A stretch of DNA of 64,000 nucleotides from Flavobacteriales bacterium. GTDB taxonomy: Bacteria; Bacteroidota; Bacteroidia; Flavobacteriales_D; Sanyastnellaceae. Numbering within the stretch: position 1 is the stretch's first letter; every line of letters starts with the position of its first letter. The notes beneath the pieces were generated by a model. The model was not told the origin of the DNA and did no database searches. It was given only the letters and a program-made list of their open reading frames with translations. Of this stretch, positions 10,501 through 18,278 are shown piece by piece. Location of the stretch: contig JADKIZ010000018.1 of assembly GCA_016722445.1 (NCBI GenBank), positions 21,812-85,811 on the forward strand. Reading direction: 5' to 3'. Made by a program: the position numbers and the translations under genes.

Positions 10501-10700
10501 TGTTCTCCGATGGTATTACCGATCAATTCGGCGGACCAGAAGGAAAAAAACTTAAACGAAGTGGTTTTGCTTCCTGGATTCAAGAATCAGGCAAAATGTC
10601 GATGACAGATCAACGTGCATTTCTGCGTAACAAATTCAACGATTGGAAAGCTGATCACGAACAACTCGACGACATCATTGTCATCGGTATTGAATTCTAA
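7566..10700 (+). CDS. Two-component-regulator propeller protein with C-terminal SpoIIE/PP2C phosphatase
   Basis: A 1044-residue membrane signalling protein. After a signal peptide (ends near GESQS) come about 600 residues of Reg_prop beta-propeller repeats (recurring WVGT/WIGT D G L; for example NLWVCSNNQGLFQF and NMWIGTDGLGLM), then a Y_Y_Y domain (about 640-725, with FYLEGYETNWS), one transmembrane helix near 734-755, a coiled-coil linker, and a SpoIIE-type PP2C phosphatase from about 790 (YYKPRDIVSGDFYW, CADCTGHGVPGAFMS, MFSDGITDQFGG, DDIIVIGIEF). The PP2C aspartates are present. Periplasmic propeller input with a cytoplasmic Ser/Thr phosphatase output suggests a partner-switching or anti-sigma route. 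It probably belongs to the surface operon that starts before the window. A LytS/LytT pair lies convergent just downstream. Confidence 0.9.
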   Translation: MIRHSTLITFFLLLSLYGESQSYKFKKFQEQDGLNSRFVYTLDQDEFGQLLIGTGDGLFIYDGFQFTDMTKESGLSENFLTCSFRAKDGVIWYGHNKGLISKYHHNEFEHFDLSSYTTSRINQVFQDEDGTLWALTQNNGILKKDQNNTWQQFIDGLEDFTLYSVYVDDQKRIWVGSDFGLLMAEYSDNNTPHFDFVSEISETKVADIIRSGNTLIVGTEDSGLFQIELRQSSYQIIELFHEGTNIHGIAINSLFEDSEKNLWVCSNNQGLFQFTGLIENRYLRKTEYQGSEELKTSSIRICREDREGNIWVGTMGDGLLQLTDSYFSILSLSNDANHPEIFSIHEKNDTIWTGGFGRVNVSYGELVNVIDSIDKQSGLPPSEITTIFQHPNSSLWVGTADGYLLKQNQTTKKFSPVKLTSEFQGQRINQILGFQNNIYVATDYGILIFNDEKLVSHLSILSGLAHNVVKSLYPDRKGRIWIASSNSEITYIQDGQIHNIPSLLDGAMIQIRCFAEDNEGNMWIGTDGLGLMKIVGDSVNIITKASGLYSDYCYSMTCDQRNKLWVGHRGALSRINVLDNTVEIFDPGNGYDLEFIENAINRMPSGVLYFGINEGVLRYEPDKDRKNEAEPILRILTVNINDSVYRGTNQISLPYGEYKLNFDFIGLSLKAPGEVKYQFYLEGYETNWSNPETHHLRDYNKIGPGDYTFKVKCFNADGNGGQTIVTVKIFIDKPFWLKWWFIVLCALFLAGLVRFIIIRRERKLREDQEKLQSALDERTKEVVEQKELLEEKNKDITDSITYARNIQKAMLPAVDALKIHFNDAFVYYKPRDIVSGDFYWVEKFNDTIVVSCADCTGHGVPGAFMSLIGTTLLKEVSAKKVVQSSRDVLVHLDSELNRMLNKQDGISVEDGMDITVFDFHTDTGILNIASANRPVILFHKGEWIEVKGDRQSIGGSRTDKDKDFTLYDFKIQKGDKIYMFSDGITDQFGGPEGKKLKRSGFASWIQESGKMSMTDQRAFLRNKFNDWKADHEQLDDIIVIGIEF

Positions 10701-10712
10701 TGATTACATTTT

Positions 10713-11123
10713 TTACAGACTCATCAATTCACGGAATCGAGCGCTTTGTCTTCGCGACACTTCCACCTGTGAACCGTCTTTCAGTGTTAGCTTCAATCCA
10801 CCATTAAACCAATTCTCAACATTTTGAACCCAACGAAGATTTACGATAAATTTTCTATTGGTTCTAAAGAAGGTGTGGTCTAATCTATCTTCCAAATTAT
10901 TCAGAGATTTTAGAATCAATGGTTTGAATTGATTGAAATAAACACGCACATAATTGCCTTCCGATTCGAACAAGCGAACATCTTTGAGAGAAACGAACCA
11001 ACACTTTTCTCCATCCTTTAAAAATATTTGATCCTCTTGTCCCAGTTTGTGTTCAGTACGCGTCAATGCTGATAGATCATCATCATCGTGTTCACCCAAC
11101 AACTTTTGGATGGCTTCTGACAA
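10713..11123 (-). CDS. LytTR DNA-binding part of a LytT-like response regulator (frame broken)
   Basis: This is the DNA-binding half of the response regulator whose receiver lies at 11063-11437. The LytTR domain is recognisable: DQIFLKDGEKCWFVSLKDVRLFESEGNYVRVYF, then LNNLEDRL and FFRTNRKFIVNLRWV, ending in a short basic tail (SRRQSARFRELMSL). Proteins of this family bind direct repeats as dimers and often act near their own promoter. The frame is separated from the receiver by an indel in a TC repeat at 11124-11132. Reading across gives LLKPVEEER-LSEAIQKLLGEH and a normal protein of about 240 residues. The gene converges on the propeller/phosphatase gene with only 12 bases between the stops. 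Confidence 0.8.
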   Translation of the reverse strand: MSEAIQKLLGEHDDDDLSALTRTEHKLGQEDQIFLKDGEKCWFVSLKDVRLFESEGNYVRVYFNQFKPLILKSLNNLEDRLDHTFFRTNRKFIVNLRWVQNVENWFNGGLKLTLKDGSQVEVSRRQSARFRELMSL

Positions 11124-11437
11124 TCTCTCTCTTCCTCCACTGGCTTCAACAAATAATCCAATGCATTTACTTTAAAAGCTTTCAATGCATATTCATCGTA
11201 CGCCGTTACGAAAATCACTTTAGGAACATACTCCAATTCTTCGAGAAGTTGAAATCCATCTTTTCCCGGCATTTGTATATCGAGGAAAATCAAATCAGGG
11301 CGCAATTGTTCAATGGCCTTTTTTGCTTCTTCAGCATTGCCGCACTCCGCTGCGATTTCTATTTCAGGATAATGCTGAAGCAAACCATTCAGTTCTTTTC
11401 TGGCCAGGCGTTCGTCGTCGATGATGATCGTTTTCAT
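11063..11437 (-). CDS. Receiver domain of a LytT-like response regulator (frame broken)
   Basis: A CheY-like receiver with the acidic pair IIDDE at residues 7-9, the phospho-acceptor D53 in LIFLDIQMPG, the conserved Thr in VIFVTAYDEYAL and the Lys in LLKPV. After VEEER the printed frame turns into DCQKPSKSCW and stops. The correct continuation (LSEAIQKLL) is in the frame of the LytTR fragment, across the (GA)n tract read on this strand. The start ATG overlaps the stop of the histidine kinase gene by 4 bases (ATGA), so the pair is an operon. Histidine kinases of the LytS type phosphorylate this regulator class. Confidence 0.82.
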   Translation of the reverse strand: MKTIIIDDERLARKELNGLLQHYPEIEIAAECGNAEEAKKAIEQLRPDLIFLDIQMPGKDGFQLLEELEYVPKVIFVTAYDEYALKAFKVNALDYLLKPVEEERDCQKPSKSCWVNTMMMIYQH

Positions 11438-12483
11438 GATATATGTTTTGCAGGAATTTTAAGTTGTACCACAACGTCGGGACCCGATTGCTGAATATCC
11501 ATTTCAGCATCGCGGCCGTAAATCATTTCAAGTCGGGTGAGGATATTCGGAATACCAATTCCGTCGTGATTTTCTTTGGGTAAATAAGTTCCGGTATTGG
11601 TGATGGTGATGACAACTTCATCACGAATTCTTCTCGCATCCAATGACAGTCTTCCTCCTTCAATTTTGCTCGAAATTCCATGTTTGATTCCATTTTCTAC
11701 TAAAGTTTGGACAACGAAAGGAGGAATTTCTGTTTCCATCACATCTTCATCGACATGCAGATTGACCATCAATCTTTCTTCGAATCTGATTTTCTCCAAT
11801 GCGATATATTTTTCTACCAATTCGAACTCCTGCCTGAGTGGAATAGTTTGAAACCGGCCCATGGTCAGGCTTCCTCGAAGCATTCCACTCAACATGGTGA
11901 TGGCCATCTTGGCCTTTTCCGGATTTTCATCAACCAAGGCGCGAATGCTATTCATGCTATTGAATACAAAATGCGGATTCATTTGTGCCCTGAGGCTATT
12001 GAGTTCGATTTCCGTTTTCGACGCACGTAATTCTAGGTTGAGAATTTCTTCTTTCTTCCAGTTTTCAAAAGTGTGTACCGCGAAGTAGATGATTTCCCAA
12101 AGTAAAAACAACGCAGTAAAATTCAATGCGTTCAAACCAAATGTCGCGGTGAACAAACTGCCGAGGAGAGGAATATTTCCGCTGAGCAGATCGGTGAGTA
12201 CACTATTGAATAAAGTAAAAGCAAGACTCATCAGCACCGCAGACAAAAGCATTCTGGGGATGAGTTGCGGAATATTGAGCGAAGACCATTTTAACCTCAC
12301 CACCAGATTTCTGAAAATATGGGTGACCAGAATTCCATTGATCAGAATGAAAAGGGATACGATATAAAGTCCAGGAATGACCTCAGCCTGTATGGATGCA
12401 CTGATGATATTTCCCAGCACAAACAAGCCCCAACCCGTAAGTTGTGACAACCAGTAAATCTGAGTTCTTTTACCAATACGCAT
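11434..12483 (-). CDS. LytS-type sensor histidine kinase
   Basis: A 349-residue membrane kinase. Four hydrophobic segments fill about residues 10-140, with no extracellular sensor domain. They are followed by a short coiled region and the His_kinase (PF06580-type) block with the phosphorylated histidine in MNPHFVFNSMNSIRALV. The ATP-binding part has PPFVVQTLVENGIKHGI (N box) and GIGIPNILTRLEMIYG (G box). This is the standard partner of LytTR regulators, and the regulator follows with a 4-base overlap. The promoter element TACTTTTG ends 5 bases before the ATG (12489-12496), so the mRNA may be leaderless. Confidence 0.9.
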   Translation of the reverse strand: MRIGKRTQIYWLSQLTGWGLFVLGNIISASIQAEVIPGLYIVSLFILINGILVTHIFRNLVVRLKWSSLNIPQLIPRMLLSAVLMSLAFTLFNSVLTDLLSGNIPLLGSLFTATFGLNALNFTALFLLWEIIYFAVHTFENWKKEEILNLELRASKTEIELNSLRAQMNPHFVFNSMNSIRALVDENPEKAKMAITMLSGMLRGSLTMGRFQTIPLRQEFELVEKYIALEKIRFEERLMVNLHVDEDVMETEIPPFVVQTLVENGIKHGISSKIEGGRLSLDARRIRDEVVITITNTGTYLPKENHDGIGIPNILTRLEMIYGRDAEMDIQQSGPDVVVQLKIPAKHIS

Positions 12484-12488
12484 CAGGT

Positions 12489-12496
12489 CAAAAGTA
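12489..12496 (-). promoter_or_regulatory. Putative -7 promoter element (TACTTTTG) of the LytS/LytT operon
   Basis: Read on the minus strand this matches the Bacteroidota consensus TAnnTTTG exactly. Only five bases (ACCTG) separate it from the ATG at 12483, which places the expected transcription start at or next to the start codon. No good -33 TTTG is visible. Confidence 0.5.
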
Positions 12497-12580
12497 GGGT
12501 CTTCCCCACCCGATGCCTTCGAACTTACACCACAGGCGAATTTTCATGGTGCATGGTCTTAACCTCCATTGTTCGGGCAA

Positions 12581-12588
12581 TACCTTTG
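12581..12588 (+). promoter_or_regulatory. Putative -7 promoter element (TACCTTTG) of the ACP phosphodiesterase gene
   Basis: An exact TAnnTTTG match five bases (CCCGG) before the ATG at 12594. Its position supports 12594 as the true start, because an upstream start would place the promoter inside the coding region. Confidence 0.5.
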
Positions 12589-12593
12589 CCCGG

Positions 12594-13184
12594 ATGAATT
12601 ACCTCGCTCATTGTTATCTGGCATTTGGAAATCCTGATCTATTGGCTGGTCAATTCATAGCCGACGACGTCAAAGGCAGAAAATTCGAAAATTTTCCCGA
12701 TGCCATCCGTAGGGGAATCCTACTCCACCGTTTTGTGGATCATTTCACTGATACCTGGCCCGGATGCCTAGAAATCAGGGCTAAACTGAGGCCACATTTG
12801 GGTCTGTTTTCCGGAATTGCCCTCGACGTCTTTTTCGACCACATACTGGCCCTCGAATGGGACACTCATTCCGAACTGGAAAAGACCACATTTATTCAAC
12901 AAACCTATGAAACCCTATCTGGATATGAGGGGCATATGACCGAAAAAAGGAAATACCTTTTTCATAAAATGGTGGAGGCAGATTGGCTGGGTCGATATGA
13001 TAAAATCGAAGGTATTTCATTGACTCTCACACAGATGTCACGAAGAATACCGGGTGGAGAGATCCTCCTGAAGGCAACCGACCAACTTGAAGAAAACAAG
13101 AAATTTATCACCGAAGTATTTAAAATCTTCTTCCCTCAACTAATTTACGCCACTCAAACCAAATTGGATACATTTGCGCCTTGA
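12594..13184 (+). CDS. acpH: Acyl carrier protein phosphodiesterase (AcpH-like)
   Basis: A 196-residue protein beginning MNYLAHCYLAFGNPDLLAGQ, the hallmark start of the AcpH/DUF479 family, with RRGILLHRFVDHFTD and GIALDVFFDHILA supplying the conserved His/Asp residues of the HD-like active site. Family members remove the 4'-phosphopantetheine group from acyl carrier protein; many Bacteroidota carry this gene without experimental proof of that activity. I chose the ATG at 12594 over an upstream one because the homology starts there and a -7 element lies just before it. It is divergent from the LytS/LytT operon. Confidence 0.85.
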   Translation: MNYLAHCYLAFGNPDLLAGQFIADDVKGRKFENFPDAIRRGILLHRFVDHFTDTWPGCLEIRAKLRPHLGLFSGIALDVFFDHILALEWDTHSELEKTTFIQQTYETLSGYEGHMTEKRKYLFHKMVEADWLGRYDKIEGISLTLTQMSRRIPGGEILLKATDQLEENKKFITEVFKIFFPQLIYATQTKLDTFAP

Positions 13185-13245
13185 TTAAAAAGGGCTAAAA
13201 CTGATTTGCCTTTTGAACCAACTATATTAGACCGGAACTGCTGAT

Positions 13246-14028
13246 ATGAGGCTTTTCGCCATACTGATACTGATCGTTTCCGCCATGCATAGTCAGGCGG
13301 GAAGCATTGTACTTGAAGGTCGCTACCAACAGCGCAACCTTTTTGTCATCAACGCTACTTCACCTGACGGTGTCGGTTTTTGCGTTTATGAAGTTACTGT
13401 AAACGGCTTGGTTACTTCTGATGAAATCAATTCACAAGCATTTGAAATTGACCTTGGTATTTATGGTCTGAAAACCGGTGACCCACTCACAGTAGTGATC
13501 AAACACAAAGATGGTTGTACGCCAAAGGTTCTCAATCCTGGAGCGCTCGAACCATCTCCTACATTTATTTGTACTAAAATCGAATGTAATTCTTCTGGTA
13601 ACCTTTCGTGGGAAACAACTGGCGAAATGGGAAAAATCCCATACATCATCCAACAGTTCAAATGGAACAAATGGGTGAATGTGGGTGAAGTCATGGGAAA
13701 TGGCACAGGTACAAAAAACGCTTATAAATTCCAGACGCAATTGACCAGCGGTCTGAACAAATTCAGAGTTGTTCAAAAGAGTTATGAAGGTGATCTCAGA
13801 AAATCGAATGTCTGTGAAGTCACCAGCACCGTAACCCCGGTGACCTTCAAATACGATAAAAAGACCAAATCGATAAACTTTTCAAGCGAAACTTCGTACG
13901 AGCTATTTAATGTTTATGGCCAAATAGTAAAAAGAGGCCGTGGCGTCTCAGTTGATTGTATGGCACTGGTAAAAGGTGAGTACTACATCAGCTTTGATAG
14001 TATGACTGAAAAATTTATGAAGAAATAA
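13246..14028 (+). CDS. Secreted protein of unknown function with a T9SS type A-like C-terminal region
   Basis: 260 residues with a signal peptide (cleavage near HSQAG). The middle has no recognised domain. It contains several Cys (VGFCVYE, KDGCTP, FICTKIECNSSG), which suggests a disulphide-bonded exported protein. The last 60 residues (SINFSSETSYELFNVYGQIVK, KGEYYISFDS, FMKK) resemble a short T9SS type A sorting domain, with its typical 'vYdxxGqxv' strand. I infer secretion through T9SS. It stands alone between the AcpH gene and a strong terminator. Confidence 0.6.
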   Translation: MRLFAILILIVSAMHSQAGSIVLEGRYQQRNLFVINATSPDGVGFCVYEVTVNGLVTSDEINSQAFEIDLGIYGLKTGDPLTVVIKHKDGCTPKVLNPGALEPSPTFICTKIECNSSGNLSWETTGEMGKIPYIIQQFKWNKWVNVGEVMGNGTGTKNAYKFQTQLTSGLNKFRVVQKSYEGDLRKSNVCEVTSTVTPVTFKYDKKTKSINFSSETSYELFNVYGQIVKRGRGVSVDCMALVKGEYYISFDSMTEKFMKK

Positions 14029-14066
14029 AGAAGTTTTATAACCAAACCAACACAACCCACTTACTG

Positions 14067-14099
14067 AAAAAACCCTGTCACACCGACGGGGTTTTTTTT
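14067..14099 (+). terminator. Rho-independent terminator
   Basis: AAAAAACCCTGTC pairs with GACGGGGTTTTTT around a 5-base ACACC loop (one T-G wobble), and the hairpin runs into a T tract. It lies 39 bases after the secreted protein gene. Confidence 0.88.
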
Positions 14100-14332
14100 G
14101 TGGTAATTCCCAAAAACCATGACCCTGGTTTCGGAGCATTTTGGAGTTGATTTTATTTTAAAACAGTTGAAACAAAATTTTATCACACAGTATATCAGGC
14201 ATGAAGGTTTACACATAACACATCAAAAAACATCAACAGAAATCAAAATGAAAATCTCTTCAGCGAACGAATCTTCCTCTTTGGGGTATTGAATGAGGTA
14301 AGTTGGAGTTAAAACAGTATTTTGCGACTGAA
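14100..14332. other. Intergenic stretch, nothing identified
   Basis: AT-rich DNA between the terminator and the transglycosylase gene. Only tiny open frames are seen (the longest ATG frame, at about 14248, is 14 codons). No RNA fold or repeat stands out. It presumably contains the promoter of the next gene. Confidence 0.4.
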
Positions 14333-15769
14333 ATGAATCAACGTTCATCACATATCACTTTGTTCATATCACTGATCATCCTTGTGCTGATCGTGCTGTC
14401 AGGCTGTGGTGAAGCGAAGACCGAAACTCCACCTGTCCTTCCCGGTGAGCCCGTGGTGTTCGATCTCGATTCCATTCGCAAACGTGGCAAAATTATTTTG
14501 CTCACAGAGAACAGTGCTTCTACTTACTATTTATATCGTAATCAATTTCGTGGTTTCGATTATGAAATGGTCAAAGCATTTGCACGACATCTCGGTGTAA
14601 AGCTAGAAGTGATTGCCATGGACGACGTGGATTTGATGTTTGAAAAATTGAATCAGGGTGAAGGAGATTTGATTGCCTCGAATCTTACAGTGACAGACAA
14701 AAGAAAAAGTCTTGTCGCATTCTCTTCAACCGTGTATCAAACGAGACAGGTGATTGCCCAGCGAAAAATTTATTACGAAAATGATTCTACAGGTATTCTG
14801 ATTCAGGATTCGACAGAACTCTCGCGCATGCCATTGTGGGTGCACAAATATTCTTCATTCTATGAACGGCTTCAGGAATTGAGTACGACCATGAATCTTC
14901 AAATCCAGATTGAAGAAGCGCCAGGCGAAATCAGCACCGATGATTTGATTCGATTGGTTGATGAAGGTGAAATTCCAGCGACCATCACAGATGAAAATCT
15001 GGCTACCATGGAAATGATGGATTTCGAAAATGTCGACATCAGTGTACCGATCACAGGACCGCAGGATATTGCTTGGGCTGTTCGCAAAAATTCCGACCAG
15101 TTATTACAGGCTCTCAACAAATGGCTTGCTGAAAAAAAGACTACCGACAAACTTGCATCCACCTATAAAAAATATTTTGAAGTAGAAAAATCTGATCGTT
15201 ACAGTTCAAAATTTGTCATGCCGCCGATTGGTCCCGGAGATATTTCTCCTTTCGATTCCTTGTTCAAATTGCATGCGCCACAAATTGGCTGGGATTGGAG
15301 AATGCTTGCCGCTCTTTCCTATCAGGAATCACGTTTTAATCCGCAGGCACAATCGTGGAGTGGTGCATATGGATTGATGCAATTGATGCCTGAAACAGCC
15401 GTCAGATTTGGGTGTGATACTGCACCCGATGCAGAATGCAGTATCCGTGCAGGTGTAAAATATTTAAAATATTTACAAGGACTTTGGAAAAAACGCGTAC
15501 CGAATCCGGTAGAACGTGATAAGTTCGTACTCGCCAGTTACAACATCGGACAAGGTCACGTGATCGACGCACAAAATCTCGCCAGAGAATTGGGCATGAA
15601 TGACACTATCTGGGATGGTCATGTTGCAGAAGCATTGTTGCTGAAACAACAGGAGAAATACTATACCATGTCATGTGTCAAACATGGATATTGCCATGCT
15701 CGTGAGCCTTATCATTTTGTTGCTAAAATTCTGGCACTCTACGAACATTTCAAAGTAAGTCCGCATTAA
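14333..15769 (+). CDS. MltF-like membrane-bound lytic transglycosylase lipoprotein
   Basis: About 478 residues from the ATG at 14333. A lipoprotein signal ends LIVLSGCGE (lipobox Cys). Then comes a periplasmic amino-acid-binding-type domain (about 45-290; RKRGKIILLTENSASTYY, GFDYEMVKAFARHLG) and a C-terminal SLT lysozyme-like domain (about 305-470) with the catalytic Glu in ALSYQESRFNPQAQS and the GAYGLMQLMPETA and LASYNIGQGHV motifs. This order is that of MltF, which cleaves peptidoglycan with formation of 1,6-anhydro-MurNAc; the solute-binding-like part is regulatory in studied homologues. The TTG at 14303 would put 10 residues before the lipoprotein signal, so I prefer 14333. Confidence 0.9.
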   Translation: MNQRSSHITLFISLIILVLIVLSGCGEAKTETPPVLPGEPVVFDLDSIRKRGKIILLTENSASTYYLYRNQFRGFDYEMVKAFARHLGVKLEVIAMDDVDLMFEKLNQGEGDLIASNLTVTDKRKSLVAFSSTVYQTRQVIAQRKIYYENDSTGILIQDSTELSRMPLWVHKYSSFYERLQELSTTMNLQIQIEEAPGEISTDDLIRLVDEGEIPATITDENLATMEMMDFENVDISVPITGPQDIAWAVRKNSDQLLQALNKWLAEKKTTDKLASTYKKYFEVEKSDRYSSKFVMPPIGPGDISPFDSLFKLHAPQIGWDWRMLAALSYQESRFNPQAQSWSGAYGLMQLMPETAVRFGCDTAPDAECSIRAGVKYLKYLQGLWKKRVPNPVERDKFVLASYNIGQGHVIDAQNLARELGMNDTIWDGHVAEALLLKQQEKYYTMSCVKHGYCHAREPYHFVAKILALYEHFKVSPH

Positions 15770-15772
15770 ATC

Positions 15773-16429
15773 ATGCTCATGAAAGCCCGGTTCAACCTAA
15801 TGTTGCTATCCTTCATCACGGTTTTCTTTTTATCGTGTAAAAAAGAAAATACAGATTACAGAATCTTTGGCGTTGTATATGGCGCCAACAACAACGCATT
15901 CCTTAGCGGTGTGAATGTCGCCGTGAAGAAGCAGGTTGTCGCTTCAGGGACATTCAACAACAGTTACAACACCGCGACCTCTATGGTTACCACAGATGAT
16001 GGTGAATTCGCTTTATCATGGCCCCGTGAAAATTTTGCTGGATTACAATTGGTTTGCACGAAAGACCAATACATCACTGTGAACCGTGACTTAGCTGTCG
16101 GAAGTTTTTCCACCGAAAATTTTGTCAATTCCAACGTCGCCATGCACCCTGAATCATACATCAGTGTGCATGTCAATAATTCCGGAACAACTTCACCAGA
16201 TGATTTTTTCCGATACGTCTTCATCAATGCGGAATTCGATTGCACATGCTGTGATAATGACTGGCGAGAATTTGATGGAACCATTGATTCTACCTATCAA
16301 TGCAGGCTTTATGGTGACACTTGGCTGAAGTATATCGGGGAGATCATTACAGCCGATTTAGACACGGTCATTCAAGATAGCATCTGGTGTCCGGCATTTT
16401 CCACCGTACAGCTCGAATTTGAATATTGA
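15773..16429 (+). CDS. Putative lipoprotein with carboxypeptidase-regulatory-like fold
   Basis: 218 residues starting 3 bases after the transglycosylase stop, so probably cotranscribed. The N-terminus is a lipoprotein signal with lipobox FFLSCKKE. The first half (YRIFGVVYGANNNAFLSGVNVAVKKQ, TTDDGEFALSWP) has the look of a CarboxypepD_reg/CNA-B-like beta sandwich, as found on many Bacteroidota surface lipoproteins. The second half has a Cys cluster (FDCTCCDND) and no recognised family. Function unknown; a role beside peptidoglycan turnover is only inferred from position. Confidence 0.65.
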   Translation: MLMKARFNLMLLSFITVFFLSCKKENTDYRIFGVVYGANNNAFLSGVNVAVKKQVVASGTFNNSYNTATSMVTTDDGEFALSWPRENFAGLQLVCTKDQYITVNRDLAVGSFSTENFVNSNVAMHPESYISVHVNNSGTTSPDDFFRYVFINAEFDCTCCDNDWREFDGTIDSTYQCRLYGDTWLKYIGEIITADLDTVIQDSIWCPAFSTVQLEFEY

Positions 16430-16563
16430 TGCCTTACAAGGTTTGGGGGAAAATTTCTCCGAATCTTACCATAAAAAACATGGCAGTTTTGTAATCAATT
16501 CGCATATTTACCGGATAAACAAATGGTAGCCACTACCTCACCTGTAATTACGGTTAAATATCT

Positions 16564-18267
16564 ATGAAACACCTTGCACTTGTCGCATTGTTGGCGTTGG
16601 CCACCATCAGTAACGCACAAATCATCACGACGCCACCTACCGGCTCAAATATTCGAGCTATGGCTGAATGGGAAGAGCTACAAACACTCACCATCGGCTG
16701 GATCAGTTTTCCTTCCATCCTCAAACAAATTGTAGCTGCCGCCAGAGAAGAATGTCAGGTCATCATTCTTTCACCTGACGTTGCCGACACCGAAGACTAC
16801 CTCACCTCATCCAATGCTGGTGGTGCGGCATTCACAGACCTGAATGGCATCAACATCATCAGTTGTGACATTAACAGCATCTGGATGCGCGACTATGCCG
16901 CGAATCCGGTTTACACCAACGAAGTAGATTCACTTATACTGGTGGACTGGCTATACAATCGTCCGCGTCCACTCGACGATGCTTCACCATCTTTTGTTGC
17001 CGATGCATTGAATCTCGATCTCTACGAAACTTCTGATTCACCATATGATCTCCTCTACACTGGTGGTAATTATATGAGTGATGGATTCGGAACAGCATTC
17101 GCCAGCGAACTCATCCTTGATGAAAATGATGGATCAGGAGATTTCAGCATTTATTATCCCGATCACACATCATCAGAAATCGATGGTATAATGGAAGACT
17201 TCATGGGCATTCACACCTATATAAAAATGCCAACATTGCCATACGATGGCATTCATCATATCGACATGCATATGAAAATTGTGGATGAGGAAACTTTATT
17301 GGTAGGAGAATATCCAAATGGCGTAGCTGATGGTCCACAGATCAATGCAAACATTGATTACATCCTCAGTAACTACACCAGCAAATTCGGAACACCATAT
17401 CAGGTTGTTCGTATTCCCATGCCCGATAGCCAGAGTGGTTTGTATCCGGATGATGGTGCATCCTATCGCACATACACCAATGCCGTATTCGTCAACAATA
17501 CCATCATCTTCCCCACTTACCGCGAAGAGTATGATACAACCGCATACAGAATCTGGGGTGAAGTTTGCCCAGGTTACAATCTGGTAGGTATCGATTGTGA
17601 CAACAACAACGGTAACATCATTTCACAAAGTGGAGCTATTCATTGTATTACACATACCGTTGGCGTGGAAGATCCGCTGCTCATTTCACATCAACCACTA
17701 CATGACACTTATGAAGTGATCAATCCATATCAAGTTGTTGCATATATGAATCACCGCACGGGAATTGCTTCTGCAAAACTTTTTTGGAAGCTAAGTACCG
17801 CGGCCACATTCAATGAGATTGATATGGTAGCAGCTGCCAACAACAATTGGCAGGCGTTGATTCCAGCACAACCTGCCGGTTCCATCGTGCAATATTATGT
17901 TCAGGGAACATCTGTTTCGGGTAAAACCATGAATCGTCCAATGCCAGCACCGGAAGGTTTTTGGACATTTCATGTACTTGGCGAAATCTCGGCAATCAAT
18001 GACATTGACAGAACAAACATCAGTCGTGTATATCCCAACCCTGCTAGTGCGATCACATGTATTGAATTGAATTCCCTTAAATCAGAAAAAGTAACCATCA
18101 CGATAAATGACATGACAGGAAGATTGGCGAAGGTGATTTACGATGGCCAAACAGGTCATGGCATCTCCAAGTATTTTATTCATGCGAATGAATTCGATTC
18201 CGGTGCATATCAAATCATCGTGCAGGGCGAAAACAGTTATGATTCCATTTCATTGATCATTCAATAA
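16564..18267 (+). CDS. Secreted peptidylarginine-deiminase/agmatine-deiminase family enzyme with T9SS type A sorting domain
   Basis: 567 residues with a signal peptide (ends TISNAQ), a PAD_porph (PF04371-type) catalytic domain to about residue 385, a beta-sandwich region to about 470, and a C-terminal type A sorting domain (about 488-567; RVYPNPAS, INDMTGRLAKVIY, FDSGAYQIIV). The GME-superfamily catalytic set is visible: D110 in WMRDY, H232 and D234 in HHIDMH, and C361 in IHCIT. R133 and R135 in NRPRP sit where Porphyromonas PPAD, as I remember it, uses two Arg to bind a C-terminal arginine carboxylate. The family deiminates arginine or agmatine to citrulline-type products plus ammonia. The export signals argue for an extracellular protein/peptide substrate over cytoplasmic agmatine catabolism. 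olsF follows after 11 bases. Confidence 0.85.
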   Translation: MKHLALVALLALATISNAQIITTPPTGSNIRAMAEWEELQTLTIGWISFPSILKQIVAAAREECQVIILSPDVADTEDYLTSSNAGGAAFTDLNGINIISCDINSIWMRDYAANPVYTNEVDSLILVDWLYNRPRPLDDASPSFVADALNLDLYETSDSPYDLLYTGGNYMSDGFGTAFASELILDENDGSGDFSIYYPDHTSSEIDGIMEDFMGIHTYIKMPTLPYDGIHHIDMHMKIVDEETLLVGEYPNGVADGPQINANIDYILSNYTSKFGTPYQVVRIPMPDSQSGLYPDDGASYRTYTNAVFVNNTIIFPTYREEYDTTAYRIWGEVCPGYNLVGIDCDNNNGNIISQSGAIHCITHTVGVEDPLLISHQPLHDTYEVINPYQVVAYMNHRTGIASAKLFWKLSTAATFNEIDMVAAANNNWQALIPAQPAGSIVQYYVQGTSVSGKTMNRPMPAPEGFWTFHVLGEISAINDIDRTNISRVYPNPASAITCIELNSLKSEKVTITINDMTGRLAKVIYDGQTGHGISKYFIHANEFDSGAYQIIVQGENSYDSISLIIQ

Positions 18268-18278
18268 AGGAAATACCA

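Noticed and set aside
16564..18267. Arginine/agmatine catabolic enzyme (AguA) role
   Set aside because: Signal peptide and T9SS sorting domain argue for export, and no putrescine-pathway partner (aguB) is nearby.
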